A DNA stretch of 64,000 nucleotides from Klebsormidium nitens. Lineage: Eukaryota; Streptophyta; Klebsormidiophyceae; Klebsormidiales; Klebsormidiaceae. A program made the position numbers and the translations under genes. The stretch spans positions 182,351 to 246,350 of the forward strand of contig DF237010.1 of NCBI GenBank assembly GCA_000708835.1, in the 5' to 3' direction. Shown piece by piece: positions 45,610-56,879 of this stretch. The notes beneath the pieces are model-generated. The model was not told the DNA's origin, did no database searches, and saw only the letters and a list, made by a program, of their open reading frames with translations. Every line of letters starts with the position of its first letter. The stretch's first letter is position 1.

Positions 45610-47876
45610 TGACGTGTGCCTTTGGAGCTACTCGAGGAATGTATTATTCTTCAGGTTCCCTTTGACTGCAGTGCTAAGTTGGGCTCCAACAATTGTTGTA
45701 GCCGCAGGCCGCGCTCAAGCGCATGTTCAATGTACACGATCGTGCAATCAAGTTTGACATGAGCCTCGGACCCTCCCAACATTGATGTAGCTAATACGTC
45801 TCGATCGCTCACAGTCGCATATATATGATCGACGCTAACTCGCATGGTTGAATTCCGCACTGCAATGATCGTGCAGTATACAAGGATACGTATCCGACCT
45901 GCGTGCATGTCGAATGCGCCATGTGATGCATTCAACTCTCATGTGCATCTATAGTCAGTGATCAAAAGCTAGGTCCGACTTACTGCATGAACGTGATCGC
46001 GTCTATTACAGCATCCGGCGGCCCCCCGGACCAGTCTCACATATACATATATACCGTCCGACTGCAGCCTCATGCATATGTCGCGCGCGGCATGTGAGCA
46101 CAGTATGTGCGCGCCGCGCCCGCGCCTCGGTTTTGCATATGCAGATTCGATGCGGGAGCGTGTACGTGCGCGCTGCAGACCATGCAATCACTTACACACC
46201 CGCAGATCTTAGTTTACAAAGCTTGAAGTCAATTATACAGTTCTAGATCCGTCGATCCCTTGTAACAGCCTGAACAACCTTTGTTGCGTTCCGACAATTG
46301 TTGAAGAGCGAACGGAACGATCGGCAACGAATATTTTGTAGCTTACTAAGCTCGTCAGAAGCTGTCCCCATCAAGTTCTGGACGGGCAAAACCAAGGTAA
46401 CGACAATCGTTGGCATCCTATCGTATCTTTTGAAGGCAACTCATCAAGCTGCAGGAAAAAGCGTGCGGGACGCGGCGTAAATTGCGGACGAACGTAAGCG
46501 GCGTCAGCATGACGTCTCGCCTGCTCAAACAATCACGTGCTCATTCGCGTGCCCATTTCCGATAAGGTGCAAGTGCGAGAGGTGTCCTGCTTCGAGAAAC
46601 CAATCTGCTAACTGGAGTACAGAACGAAGTTACTCCTCAAATGACTGAGGATCAGTGGATTGGAAGCCGTTGGGGGATCGGACGACTTACTAGCTGCAAT
46701 GTCATGGACACGCCTGACGGCATTTCGTCGTTGAACGTGCTCCGTCCTTCCTCTAAAACTGGTTCTGTGCAGTAATAAACCTGCAAGCCTGCAGGTCGAT
46801 GCTCACTCAGAAGTCTGTGGACGGCTCGGAGATAGAGCGACGTACATGGTCAACCTTGGCTGTAGCGCCCTTAGCTGCTCAAGTGTCAAGAGATGCGATC
46901 AGCGTCTATACGTTAGTGGACGTTCTTCTTGCTGCTTCGAAGAACCTCAAGCAAAAATACAAAATTTGGAAAGCAGTGGCCTTGTTGATCTTTCCCAGTT
47001 GTTCGCGAGTATTCCTCTCCCTTAGCTCGCTCAACGTTCAACCCAGCGCAACTTCGAAGTGACCGGAACCTGTCTCCTAGAGCTGGGCACTGTCGATCAT
47101 TTGCCGCCTAAAGGGCATACGATGACACGTGGCAGCTCGAGCGCACCTGACCGAAGGCGGTGCCACTGTTGCGCTCCTGGCTGGCGTCACTGCGGCTGTC
47201 ATGACGACGCCTTCTCGTGCAATCATTGTCTTTGTTATCCTGTGTACACGTTCCGAACGGGCGCTCTTCTTCCCGTTAGCAGAAGTCATCGCTCCCATGT
47301 CGAAGACATTTCGAGTCAACTTTTGCCGAAGCAGGGGCTGCCTTGAACGAGTCTAGACAAAGGTAGTAGAGCGAGACTCTCTGAAGCTGGTTCTTGTGCT
47401 CGTTATTATGCTTCCGTCTGGGGTTCCGATTCGATCCATTCGAAGCCTTTGTCCGAAGGTCGACGGCCGGAGCTGGATGCTTCAAACTTGTCTGAAGACG
47501 TGCCTCTGCCTGCAAAAAGACCGTTTGCAAAGTGCATTAAGCACTGAACGGCAGATCTATGCGAAGTGAGCGGTCCGAAAGTCGCCTCTTTACAACGGGT
47601 CTGCTGCGCATCACTTGTCCAAGGGTCGATGACTCAGTTGCAACGGGTAAATGAACGAGAATGTAGAGGAAGAGAATAACCAACTTCGAGCGCGTAACCG
47701 ACAATGCTTCAACCTAAGAAGCTCATTTAGCAGAGGGTTTTGTCACTGGTAACAGGTCCAAAAGGGAAGTGCAAAGAAAACCTGCCAGTAGAGGCAACCG
47801 CCTTTGTCTGCCCCAACGCATATATCAAAAACGTCATCAGACCCATCAAGAAAGGTTTACATCCTGAGGCGCACCT
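45610..47876. other. Gene-poor stretch after SYP81
   Basis: No exon could be assigned. The part 45640-46220 is rich in alternating purine-pyrimidine and palindromic words (CATATACATATATA, GCGCGCGGC, TGTGCGCGCCGCGCCCGCGCC). The part 46280-47500 has open frames on both strands (for example 46799-47062 plus and 47077-47319 minus) without homology or a splice chain. Confidence 0.4.
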
Positions 47877-48233
47877 TCACGAAACGGGCGTCCGGCTGCC
47901 ACTTTCGACGCTTCCGTCGAATCCTGGACCGGCCACCGCAACCCGCCTCCGTTTCAGCACCGGCCCCTCCGTTTCCACATCGTCTTCCTCCGTCATCAGT
48001 TCCGCCGGACGTGGCAGCGTTCGAACTTCGCCAACGGGCGTCCGAACTGGCAGCCGGTGTTCTTGCTCTCCTTGGAAAGAGTTGGGGGCGGGTTCCGTAT
48101 CGGGTGCCAATTCCCACGGCTTCCGAACCTCTTCCTGGGGGGGTGTGAAATACTGCACCTCCCGCGCGTTCCACCAGCGCCACTTGGTGGGCCGCCGGGG
48201 ATTCTTGATCGACCCGGCGGGGGGGGCGCCCAT
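47877..48233 (-). CDS. Unidentified small ORF, 118 aa
   Basis: I do not recognise this protein. The minus-strand frame has strongly GC-ending codons throughout, like the real exons of the window, and the ATG at 48233 sits in a GCCATGG context. The product starts MGAPPAGSIKNPRRPTKW, continues WRWWNAREVQYFTPP, and is Pro/Glu-rich. It has a basic LKRRR cluster near its end and no membrane segment. It could be a single-exon gene or one exon of a larger minus-strand gene, since the frame stays open upstream to 48278. Its strand would preserve the alternating order of the region. A plus-strand exon ending at the donor-like GTAAGT near 48250 is the main rival reading. Confidence 0.4.
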   Translation of the reverse strand: MGAPPAGSIKNPRRPTKWRWWNAREVQYFTPPQEEVRKPWELAPDTEPAPNSFQGEQEHRLPVRTPVGEVRTLPRPAELMTEEDDVETEGPVLKRRRVAVAGPGFDGSVESGSRTPVS

Positions 48234-49758
48234 GGCGTGCTTATTCTCGAAGTAAGTTTTCCGTTGCTCAGTGATCACAGGTCTAAGGAGTACTCGTGCG
48301 CGAATGATGGAGTTTCTTCTCTTTGGTCCAGCTAATCAAACCGCCGTCACCTTTTGTGATAGGCTGGGTGCTTCGAATCCAGCAACGATGGTACCACGGC
48401 ATTGGATTGCATCACAACCTGGCAGTGGCCACGTGTGTGTACGTCAGCTTTCTATCAGAAGGTGTCGGCTGCTTGATTGCTCTTAATAGGAATGAGAAGA
48501 GGGCGGTCTACTGGTGCAAGAAGCGTGTCTCGAGTTCACCTCAAACGGCCTCTATTATCCTACTCAGAAAGTAGAAAGGCGTAATGTGGAGCGCACCCAT
48601 TGCAGTACATGGACGACTCGTAGGACAGGTCCCTTTGCAGATGCCGCTTTTCTTGATATTGGCGGGCCGATATTGGGTGCTTGAAGAATTCAAACTACAG
48701 TACTGACATAGGTTGCTCGGACTCTTCTTCGACCCACTCTGCATAATGCTGTCGGCCTGAGGCAATGCTGTCCCGTCAACTGCCAGGACTGCTGGCAGAT
48801 TGACACGTCCACAGACTTCTCAGGCTGTAGCCTAAAGCAGGTCAGTATTCGTGCAGATGGCGCTGAGCCTAGATCTGGAAGACGTACCAAGTCTGCTGGG
48901 CGGTCACGCAAGCGAAAATTTCAACCCACCAATGCTATACAGGTCCCTTTTGTCAACAAGATCGTGATGTCCTTGGAAAGGATTTGAATGCAGAATATAT
49001 ATGCTGACTGCGCTGTGGCGGCCACAAGTGTCGAATTAAAGTGCAGAATATGAGAGTACAGCGGGATGAAGCGAAAGCGCCGACGTGCGAACCTCCTGAA
49101 AAGGCGGTTCTAAAGATAGGTTCGCTTTTGTGCTGCCTGAGCCGTAGATTCACGAAAATATCGGGGATCCGACGTGAGATACGCAATGATCTTGCCAGCT
49201 GGACCGTGCAGTCATTTGAAAAGGTTCAAATGCCGCCAAGCCAGGCTTCTTCTGCAGGCAGGCTATTATAGCGAACACCTTGAAAGTTGACAAGGATCGC
49301 ACGCCTCTGTTCAGGTTGAAGGTGGTAAGTTTTACTGGTGGCAGAGGACTCGGAGCCGGAGAAAGAGCACCCCCATCAGTGATCACTTCCGTGCTGATTG
49401 CACAATCCTTCTTGTTCCAACTCATCAAGTTGGTGTCTTCAGGTGGTCACTTTCTTTTGACAACATGATTGGTGGTTTTGAGCAGCCATGGGTTCCTTTC
49501 TGAAAGCTGTTTGGTAGTTTTCCAGATTCTCAGAGCCCAAGTAGAGCCATTTGGCGGTAGAAGGTTTGGCGATACTTCATTGAAGTCCCATTTAGGTGCA
49601 CTTTCTCTGTGAGCGTGCAATGCAGCTTTAGTCCTTGCACTTGCTACTTTGGCTAGCTCTTCATATTTGCAGAAGGTCTTAGAGGTGCGAATCAAGCCCA
49701 TTCTTGTAAAGCAGAAAGCACCACTTCATATCCTTGAATGCACAATTAGTCTGGCAAG
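48234..49758. other. Region upstream of TOR1/SPR2, no gene assigned
   Basis: Open frames exist on both strands (for example plus 48323-48574), but none has clear homology or a splice chain. The 3' part is presumably the TOR1/SPR2 promoter. Confidence 0.35.
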
Positions 49759-52700
49759 ATGTTGCAAGCAGGAAAGACCTCCCCCGCGGCCCTCGCAGAG
49801 CTCAAGCAGCGGGTGCTCTGGTCCCTGAGCAAGCTTAGCGACAGGGACACTCAGCAATACGCAGTGGAAGATTTAATTGCGATTGTGGATCGGCTTACGG
49901 TCGATGCCATCCCAACGTTTCTTGCCTGTCTTTATGACACGGACCTCCAGCAGAAGAGCTTTGCAAGGAAGGAGAGCGTGCGCCTTCTCGGGATCATGGC
50001 GGCAGTGCACGGAAGGACAATTGCACCGCATCTTTCTAAGATGATTGCCAATGTGGTGAGCCATGGTTCATTTTGCAAGGTTTCTTTCAAGTTTCGTTTT
50101 TCTGCTGGTTTCTACTTTTTCCCTCCGTCCATAAGCAGCACAATGAATACGTGAAAGGTGCAAAGCAGCACGGGCCTCAGAGGCAGTGGTGATCAACAAA
50201 GTGCATTCTTTTTTTCAACGGAGTGGTGCAGTGATCCAACCCCAGAGAGTGATCTCTAGAAAGGATATAAAGAACGCATGCAGAAAGATTGAGAATCAAG
50301 AAAAGGATCAATCAGAATGGAAACGCGAGAGAATGTGATGGGTGCCAATCCCCAAGCGAGCCGTCTGATGGGGAGTGCTGACTGTCTGTCCAAGGTGAGC
50401 AGCAGCCACCTCGGCTTGCCCAAAGCTAGCATCTTTCCTTCCAGGGGTTTTCTTGTCCTGGCTTTTTACGTGAAGCCTACTGAGATGTGGTAGATAAGTT
50501 TGGCTTCCGCTTTGACATCCTAACCCAGATCTTTCCAGGTTGGATTGTGACCTGGCGGCGCTCACCAGAATGGAGATGTTGTGCGATCATGTAGGTCCAA
50601 GAGTTCTTTAGCACCTATAGGTTGCCCCTTGTTTCCCCGGCTGCAAATTAGGCTTCACCTGACCTGCTATTCATAATGCAGTGGTCTGACAGGGGGACTA
50701 TCTGTCAGATTGAGTAGAGGGAGCATCGAAATGAAGTAGGCTGTTTCAAGCAGGTCTGCAAGTTATGTCTGGGCAGCCTTGCAGGCTGTCAACCCAAAAG
50801 TCCAAGGTCGGACCATGCAACCAGTGATAAAGTTGTGCAACTTGACGGCCAACCTTTTCAGTACCTGTTACGGTTCGTCGCTGTGCTCCCTAAGTGTGAG
50901 AATCGTTGGCAAGGCAACAAGCAAGAGGTACCTTCATCGATCAAGCGAAGAGACTCCTTCGTTTATGATCAAGCAGCACTGAACACCCAAAAGCGAATGG
51001 CGTACAATGCAGAGACGAGGTGCGTTCAAGTGCTAGGTGCCTGATTCGAAGGTTCTCTTTATTCCCAGGTCCAACATTTCAAGGACCAGGACTCCAAAGT
51101 GCGCGATGCATGTGCCGAGACGATGGGAGTGATTGCCGCAGAGGCGTTCCCAGCAAACGGTGCCGCAGCGGACGGGTCCAGTCCACTTAACCCCCTGGGG
51201 GCGTTCTTCCGCCCGCTCTTTGAGGCGATGAGCGAGCAGAACAGGTACTGCAGTTTGTTCCTAGCTTTACAGGTCCTTTTAGATAATGAACACAAGGATT
51301 CGCTTCCAAAACTTCGTCGGGTCGGTTGGTCAGGTCCAAGTCGGCAAGTGCAGAGCTCAAAAGACAGCCAAAAGCGCCCCTGCCTGATGAGCATAGGCTT
51401 CTGGACTGTGCTAACTGAATCTCCCTTGCTAGCCGATCGATGATTCATTGCTGTGCATTTTCAGAACCTTAATTGCCCTCAGATTAAGCAGTACCTGATC
51501 TTTCTCCTTTTTGAAACACTGGTACCACCTTTGTGAAGGAAATCTTCGTATTCTGCCCTGCAGGAACATCCAGCTGACCGCTGCCGCGAGCCTCGGTCGC
51601 GTGATCCAGTGCACCAACATCCCGCTTGCATCCAGCCTGCCGAAGCTGTGCCCCCGTGTTGTCAAGTCGCTGAGCGCCCCCAATTTTCTGGCCAAGGCGC
51701 CCCTCCTGGACTCTGTCCGTACCCTGATTGAGGTACGGCTTTGACAACTCCGTGGGTTGGAAAACCCGCAAGAAGAGTAAAAGTATGCAGGCTGGAGCAT
51801 GGTTGTCTGAGCTGTCTGCTTTGCCAGGCCTTCCAAGACTTGTGTGCTTTGATTCGTTTTGATATTGTGGGAGCGTCAATCTCCTCATGGCAGAGGACTT
51901 TAGATATGAAGGTTTTGATGCCTGTATGTCTGTCCCTGCCTTCAGCATGCAAGTATCAATGCTTTGAATTTGTCACAACATGACAAACGCTTGAGAGGTT
52001 TGTACGGAGTCAGGACTTCGTTGAGAGGGGAGACGATCAGGTCTGAACTCCGAAATTCCCATTGAATTTTTGAACAAGGAAAATAGCTGATCAAATGAGT
52101 CATAATAAGCGATCGTCCCCCCACCCATTTCAGGTCACTGGCCCAGACATCGTTCCCTTCTTGCCCGTACTGCTACCCCCAACCCTGGCGGCCTTTCTCA
52201 GCCCGGATTGGATGACCCGCAAAGCTGGGGCGCACGTTGTACAGCAGGTGGCAACTAGCGTGGGCTCAGCCGCAAGCGCGCACAAGGAGACTCTTGTGGC
52301 CAAGCTGGAAAAGCACCGCTTTGACAAGGTGGGCGCCAGAATAAGTTTGGACCCAGGTTTTATTGGATGTGGGTCTCGATTGTTGACGATTGCAAAGTTT
52401 GGCCGGTTTGCATGCGGAAGACGCTCATGCACTGTTGTCCAGTCAAAGGCCATCAGACTACTCACCAGAGATTCGCACAAAATCCTTGCATTATCTGCTT
52501 CTTTATTGAGGGTGGCTCTCCGCACTAGCCAGGTTGTAACGAGCAAAAGCTCGTAGGTCTGCTGTTCTCGCACCAAGGCCTTCCTTAACCGCTCCCTTAA
52601 CCCGGTGCTTATCCTTGTTAACCAGGTAAAAGCGGTTAGGGACGCCGTTAGCGACGCTCTGAATATGTGGAAGGACGTGGAGGACGCGCCGCGGCCCACG

Positions 52701-55700
52701 TCGTACTCGCAGTACCGACTGAAACACGGCCGACCATCGCTCGCGGCCGAGGTCTCAGGTGCGTGCTATGTGAGAGGCGGTGTCGGGATGGTTGGAAAAC
52801 CAGGACACACTGTCGTAGCGCTTACTGCTAGCGGCGTACGCGCTGATTTACACATTGGTTCATGACTAGGCAATCATAATGAGGTGGCTTGAGGTTTGAT
52901 GAGGCTGTTCTTCTGTGTGAGAACGAGGGCTCGGGCTAACGTGCCGAAGGCCTACAAGGTCCTTGGAGGCTCCTCGGGAAGATAAAGAGATCTCATACTA
53001 CAGTAAGATCCCTGAGCAACTCTTAAAGAGTCTATTCTGCCAACAGTCCTTGAATCCGGGTTTCACGTTGACCATTTTTCCCACTGGTTATCCTGCTTAT
53101 GCAGACCAAGTCGGCGAGTCCCCATCATCAGCCGACTCCCCCACCATGAGCGAGAAGGACGATCAGCCAATTGCCGCAGATATCTCTACGCCCGAGTCGG
53201 TCCCGGAAGCTCCGGAAGCCAAACCCGTCCTCACGCCCAGGACTCCAGCCCGCCCGAGCCCCTCCCCGGCGCGGCCGAAGCGGCCGCCAACAGGGACACG
53301 TGTCAAGCGGACGTCGCTCCGGGAGATGCGGCAAGCGAGCCCCGGAGGGTGGGGGGGTAGCGGGGACAAGTGGGCGGTCGAAGTGGCAGTGCCGAAAAGT
53401 GCGCGGTACAAAGAGGAGGCGGAAATTATTTCGGGGGGGTCAAATGGGGAACACTTAGAAGGGGATCAGGGGGGAGGGAATGAGCATAGGAGAAAACTGG
53501 ACATGAGTTCAAGCGATGTGGGAACGAGTGGATGGGGCGAGGAGGGCCGGCTGACGCGCGAGGAAGAAAATAAACCCGAAAAGGAAGGAAGCGGAAGCGA
53601 AATCGGGGAAGTAAAGTGGGAGAAGGGCTCCGAAAGGGCGCAGGAGCAGGAAAGGGAACTAGAAGGGCGAGGTTTGCACGGGGCGAGCCGCCTGCTAGAG
53701 ATCGGTGAGGGGGGCGAGTCTCCGGTCGATCCGAGTCACAACAGGAGTGCGCGCTGGATGGACAGCTCCGTCGTGCGGAGCTTTGAGACCGTGACGGGGC
53801 AGAATGGAGAGGTGGATGGCGGCGTTCCAGGTAAATAGAGCCACTGCGAGTATTGGAATCGATCAGGAGATTTGGCGTGGCGAGGTGTGCTTGGTCAGTA
53901 ACACAAAGTTGATATGGACACACTAAGAAAGTGCATTTCCACCTTCCGTCGTACTTGGGTGCGCGGCCACAATTGTACCTGCCTTTACCTGGTCGTAAAT
54001 GTCTCGTTTCTGGATTATCAGCAGTCCCAAAAGTGTGCGTGATATGCTGAGAGCAACTTGATAACTCCGCAGCACAGTGGAAAATTTTGGGATTGTCCCA
54101 CGTTTGGCAAAGTGCAATCTTGATCGATCCGCCACGTTGCTCCTCTGCAGGCCTGCTCTCGGACAATTTCGGTGCGTTGCAAAGGGACGACTCTCACCGA
54201 CCAAACGGGGCCTCTGTCGTACTCCCAAGCCCACGGGTTGCGGCCCTGGCAGGCCCGCTCGGTTACGAAGAGGCGAAGCCGTCCCCGCGAGAGCGCCGGA
54301 AATGGGGCCAGCCAGAAGTGGGACACTTGCAGAGCGGGGAACACAGCGTGCCTTTCGGGGCCGATGATCCGCAAACGGACCTCGCGTCCACTCAGCGGAC
54401 GGAGTTCTCTCCCTCGGAAACGAGTCACGAAGAAAACGCAAACGCCTCGTATACGGGTCAGTTGGAAATCGCGAACGAGCCCGCGGGGTCCTCGTCTGGA
54501 GAGGGGCCCTCCAACGGGGTTGCGCAGCGGGCGGAGTTTGAACGGGGGCCTGCGGCCGCTGCTGAGGAGTTGGAAGAGCGATTAACGAAATGGGGGGGGG
54601 TGGCGCAGGGGCTGGCGAGGAGCGGCGGAGGGGGGGGGGAGTGGATCGAGGTGAAGCAGCAGCTGGCAAGGCTGGAGCAGCAGCAGGCGCAGCTGATGAC
54701 CATGCTCCAGGTGGGTTCCAGTTAACCAACATTGCCCGGTTTACTTTTAACCCAAGCGGGTATCTTCTCAGTCTGGACATGACAGCTGGCTCCTACCCCT
54801 GCTGCGAAAACCTCAGTTGATGAGCGTTCGTTGGATGGAAGTGGAGCGTAGACATCAAAGAGGTGTTGCCGGCTGCCTATTTCGTGAGCTACGCCCACGA
54901 AACATTGTCAAGTTCCAAGTTTAAACTGGGGAGGCAAAACGGTGAGTATTTCCACCTTTCCTACAAGACGGTCGTAATTTCTTCAGACCTTCCTTCGCGA
55001 GGAAATTGGATGTTCACACTCAAAAAGTAAGTCCAGAGGTTGGATTTGGGATGCTCAAGTTAACTCTCTGCTTCCAGGACATGGTGACCCGGAGTCAGAC
55101 CGCTCTCAACGGGGTCGAGTCTCGAGTGTCTTGGATGGAGCGTCGGCTCGACGAGGCCCTGTCCCAGCAAACGTTGTATTCCGGAGGTGGAGGCTTGGCG
55201 ACGACCCCGTCGCCCCGGGCGCTCGACGGGGCCTTTGCCAGCTCGCCCATTTCCCGGCTTTCTCGTCCTCAAAACGGAGGTAAGGTCTAAAGAGGCTCAA
55301 ACTAGACTATCAGGCGGTTTTTTGTTCGTCCTTTCATTGCTTGTTGTTGGCGCCTCAAGATTTTGTTCGGCAGCTGCTCCCATAGCAAAGCGTATCTCTG
55401 GAGCACCATCCAGCAGTTAATCGGCGAAACTTTCGTCCCGGAACGGAACAAAGCCCTCAAGAGATCGGGTCTCTCAAACGCTAAGCATCACTGCTATCAC
55501 TGCTACTGTAGCCCACTTCAGTTACAACCTGCAAAAGTATTTGCCACTGTGCAAAGTAACCCTCGCCTATTTGCTCCAGGCGTGCGGCGATGGAGCGGCA
55601 CCCAGTACTCGAACCCTGTCGCTGACCCCCCTGCCACGGAGCACCCGTTTTCCTTCCGGCCAAGCCCCCTCCGAGAACAGCTAACGAGAAAAAGCCAGGA

Positions 55701-56879
55701 CGAGCCTTCGCCCAGTCCTTCAACTCTCCCGCTTGCACAGAGACCCCTCTCCGCCCGCTCCGGGCCCGACTTTGCTGACATCAGCGCAAGCCCGTCCGCC
55801 CACTACGCTAACGTCAGCAACGGGCTCCCCAGAGAGTACGCCGCCGTAAGCGCGGGGCCGCCTTTGCAGTACGCTGACGTTAGCGGAGGACGTTACAATC
55901 ACGGCGACGGCGCGAGTCGAAGATTTGCGGGGGAAACGACGGACGCCGGGGGATCCCCCGCCGAGCGGGGGAGTCCGTTGGTGTCGCGGAGGGTCAGCGG
56001 GGTCGGGGCGGAGGCCGCAGCCCACGGGGCCAAGGCGTGGAGCGCCGCGCAAGAGTGGCTGCGGCACGGCAAGGTGGAAGAAGCGTACATGGAGGTGCTG
56101 AGCCTGGGGGACGAGCTACAGGTAAGCTTTGTGGTTGTTTTGGGATTTCGGGTGCGAGGTCCTCCAATCCGACCGCTCTTTGGAACGTTTGCAATTTGGC
56201 AATCCGAGTTGCAGGGGACGAGCTGCGTGCGATTTGTCAGCGGTTGCGTAGAAGTCGAGTCAGCGGGGCAGCTCTGCTCGTGAATCAAAATGGCGAAGCT
56301 TCAACTGAGTTTAGACATTTGCTCTTTGTCCTGACATCATATACCTTGCGAAGCCTGTTCGGCCCTGAAACGCTCAGAAGTCACCCCAGAACTAACGACC
56401 ACGTCAGTGCCTTCGAAAACTCCTCGCTTCTCAATCGCAATCTTCCAATTGGAGCCACACTCTTATTTCTACCGCAAAAAGACAAAGCCTTTTGATTTTC
56501 TGCACCTCCTCCGCTTTTACATCCCTGGCGCTGTCCCGCATGCAAATATCACCCATAACAAACCGTGCTGTTTCTGCAGCTCATCCGCCTGCTGGGGCGG
56601 ACTGGACCGGTCCTCTTTCAACTTACCCCCCCCACCGCGGCCGAGGTCATCTCCATCTTGGCGGTTCTGCTGAAGCAGGAGAGCTTTCTTGACGTCATCT
56701 TGCCGTGGATGCACCAGCTGGCGGACCCCGCAAACGACGCCCTGCTGCCACGTGGCCTCCAAAGAGAGGTCGTGTGGGCGCTCCAAGTCGTGGCTGCGCA
56801 GCCCACACTGAGCGGCAGCGAGGCGGCCAAGCTCGTGACGACGCTGTGTGCGTTGTGGGCGCCCGCGTTTGTTGAGTGA
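49759..56879 (+). CDS. TOR1/SPR2: TORTIFOLIA1/SPIRAL2-family microtubule-associated protein
   Basis: Plant HEAT-repeat microtubule protein that binds cortical microtubules and minus ends and controls growth direction. Exons 49759-50055, 51069-51244, 51564-51732, 52134-52328, 52626-52758, 53105-53830, 54151-54710, 55078-55279, 55580-56121 and 56580-56879 join in phase to 1099 aa, longer than Arabidopsis TOR1 (~860). The first five exons encode the HEAT-like N-terminal domain (LAELKQRVLWSLSKLSDRDT, FKDQDSKVRDACAETMGVIA, WMTRKAGAHVVQQVATSVGS). The middle is basic/acidic low complexity. A short coiled coil (EEWIEVKQQLARLEQQQAQL-like, 54640-54705) and a second helix in exon 8 follow. The C-terminal domain carries AAQEWLRHGKVEEAYMEVL and LIRLLGRTGPVLFQLTP. 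The extra length is in disordered exons 6-9. Confidence 0.92.

Noticed and set aside
47077-47346. Cys-rich plus-strand and basic minus-strand ORFs
   Set aside because: No splice chain, homology or consistent codon bias. The Cys spacing does not match a known zinc-binding pattern.
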